A stretch of 64,000 bases of DNA from Notolepis coatsorum (lineage: Eukaryota > Chordata > Actinopteri > Aulopiformes > Paralepididae): contig OZ020586.1 of NCBI GenBank assembly GCA_963971535.1, positions 76,608,703 to 76,672,702 of the forward strand. The letters are read 5' to 3'. A model generated the notes under the pieces. The model did not search any database and was not told where the DNA came from. It saw nothing but the letters and a program-made list of their open reading frames with translations. Shown here piece by piece: positions 61,751-64,000 of this stretch. The position numbers and the translations under genes were made by a program. The stretch's first letter is position 1; each line of letters opens with the position of its first letter.

Positions 61751-64000
61751 TGGGAAAATACAGGCTCCTAAACATGCTTGTTCAAATCAAACACATCCCT
61801 GAATGCTTACACTGTAAAAAATTAATGTTTTTTTCACTGGAAATTAACTGTATTATTTTACAGATTACTTTTGTTTTTCTACTTAAATGTAAATGCCATA
61901 CAAATACAGTAAATTACCTTTTATCAAAAGGCTCCTAAACATGCTTGTTCAAATCAAACACATCCCTGAATGCCTACAGTTATTATTTTTTTCATATATT
62001 GCTTCAAAATCAATAAGTTGGAAGTTGTATTTGTTGAGACACAGTTTACAAACATCTTCCTTTCGTATATACTGTATATATTATGATGCACAATCCATTC
62101 CTCGGATTGTAATGATTGCAATCCTATACACTGTTTTGATAATGGTTAATATTTTGATAAAAGGTAATTTACTGTATTTGTATGGTATTTACATACTTAA
62201 AGTAGAAAAACAAAAGTAATCTCTAAAATAATACAGTGAAATTCAATTTTTTTAATTTGATTTCTTTTTACAGATTTTTTTACCTGAAACACTGGAGAAT
62301 AACTGCTTCATTTTACTTAGTTTCTTCGGTAGTAATGATACTGTTGTATTACATTACATCATATATTTATGAATGATGTTGACAGATGGATGGCTGTATT
62401 ACTGAGAATGTAATGAAAGCATAACTCGAAGTGCTTTACAATGAAATAACTGCATATCTTTTTTCAGTATGGGAGAAAAAGTCTAATAATGCTTTTTACA
62501 AAATTATGCACATCATTCCTGATGAGACTGCTCAATTTGAGGTATTACCAGTGACTGTGGTGCAAAAACTCTGGAGTTTGGGAAGGACAGACGGATGATA
62601 GTCGCAGCAAAAAATAGACATGTTGGCTAAACCAATTGAATTTGAAGAGTTGTTTCTGCCTCTATTGCATTATATTGCAAGGGAGTTTAATGGCATTATC
62701 GCATTCTGCAAAAACAAGTAGCCTATCAGAGGATATGGATGAGGTCAAGCTATGATTCCAAACATTCCAATGTTATAGTCCCGTGAAATACCGTCCTTGC
62801 CGAACTCAATGCCATAGATTCATCATTCAGCCCATTTTACCAGAGGCAATGACGTTTAGATCAAGGTGAAAATCATTGGAATGTGGGCACGGCCTGTACA
62901 GCAATACTCTAGTTTTAAATGCAAATGTGTAATTCACACCTGCCCTCATGTTAACTAAATGTAGCCCCAATAGCTTCATCATTCAACACATTTGATCTGA
63001 GACAATGAAGTTTAGATGGGGTGAAAATCACTGGAATGTGGGCCAAACCATTGTAACACACAGATTTTGGTTCAACTGATATCAGGCTAAGGTTCACTCA
63101 AACTAGATTTTTATCTCAAATGTGATATCCCCAATGCATATAATTTAACATTGAAACATTTTCTTCTTTGAATTTGAAATATTGTGTAACGTTACCGTTA
63201 TCTAATTAGTAACTGGCAACTGCAGATGTCTGCCCCATGTCTATACCCCACAATGCAAAGTGTCTAACGCTATAGCTTAATTGTAGATTCTAAACATAAT
63301 GAGGTAACGCAGCTACCAAATGTTATCTTTAATCAAAGTGTGTAATGTTAATCCACAACAGCGACTTTTGGTATATGACATATCAATAGAAATACATTTA
63401 CAAAAATACAAATGAAATACATTTCAAATTAATTCCACAATTCTTTGCGATAGACTTATATCAATACACAAACAAATTTAAATTGATGACATTAGATCGG
63501 GTGTAGCTAATCTAAATAGTGTGCATCATTTTCAAAACTATATACTGTATTTTGAGAGTAAATCAAGCATAATAAACATTCATGTTCTAATGAAGCCTGA
63601 GAAACCAAGTTTGCACTTCACCGCATAGGTCCTTGTGAATAGCTAATGTCTATTTTGTAGTTGTAAACAGTGATCCCCTCATTAAAGTGGCCAATATCTG
63701 AAGAGGGCAGTGATGGATGAAGTGTGATTGTTATTATTTAATAAGTATATAGGGTATACAATGGAAGGAATTTGTATTTCTTTAGTCTAAGATAGTGATC
63801 CATAATCAGAAAATGTCCATATTATTTCAGCTGCTTCTGTTCTAAATACACAGATCGCTATAGTCTTGGACCGTTATTCATATTCCAATGGTCCCCCTTT
63901 ATCACTTCCATTGTCCTGTTTAAAGATAGAAAATAAAATTTAAATAAACAAATGAACATGACTGAGACCCAGTCTGGTACACATTAATAAACACATGAAC
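61717..64000. repeat. Third 3,733-bp unit, cut by the window edge
   Basis: Shortened MITE composite 61810-62273, N1 and most of the N2 spacer. By analogy the next A gene would begin about 590 bp past the right edge. No gene within the visible part. Confidence 0.9.

Noticed and set aside
1-64000. Simple satellite or CRISPR-like array
   Set aside because: Units are 3.6-6.2 kb, contain spliced genes in both directions and have no short regular repeats with unique spacers.

Overview
The window is a recently amplified, tandem and inverted array of one small three-exon host gene family, set in AT-rich, transposon-bearing non-coding DNA. Short spliced genes with GT/AG introns, AATAAA polyadenylation signals, LINE 3' tails ending in (CAAT)n or AATCAGAATC motifs and MITE-like ACTGTAAA/TTTACAGT repeats point to a ray-finned (teleost) fish. 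The species cannot be read from the sequence. I see no rRNA, tRNA, CRISPR array or bacterial gene.

The gene codes for a short forkhead (winged-helix) protein that most resembles FoxH1, the partner of SMAD2/3 in Nodal/Activin signalling. There are two paralogues. A-type is on the plus strand (12 copies, A1-A12; full length about 295-298 aa). B-type is on the minus strand (8 copies, B0-B7; full length 243 aa). Both have exons of 49 codons, 32 codons and a long last exon. Their recognition helix is unusual: the near-invariant RHNLS of forkheads reads RVCLS. An eh1-like motif, FSIESLL, lies in the last exon.

Layout. 1-1302: B0 with an A-type promoter block attached. 1315-25812: four units of about 6.1 kb, each B (minus), about 3.5 kb of spacer, then A (plus), so B/A pairs diverge within a unit and A/B pairs converge between units. 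25813-29652: a 3.84-kb unit lacking B. 29653-35820: another 6.17-kb unit. 35821-42961: two 3.57-kb A-only units. 42245-51260: a 4.75-kb tandem duplication carrying the only complete 3' ends (A8/B6 and A9/B7, with poly(A) signals). 53393-64000: three A copies cut short in another place, with a 3,733-bp period, running off the right edge.

Only A8, B6 and B7 look like complete genes. A1, A6, A7, A10-A12 and B1-B5 have open frames but replaced C-termini and no recognisable AATAAA just downstream. A2-A5 share a 56-bp deletion that destroys exon 2 and its splice donor, and A9 has lost exons 1-2. One rearrangement removed the 3' ends of the convergent A and B genes together. It left a junction made of half a MITE plus an 83-bp foreign GC-rich fragment with E-box, CCAAT and ETS motifs, and was then amplified. 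The resulting convergent, poly(A)-less A/B pairs form long inverted repeats that could give hairpin RNA if transcribed through. This is the most interesting functional possibility here, and it is inference.
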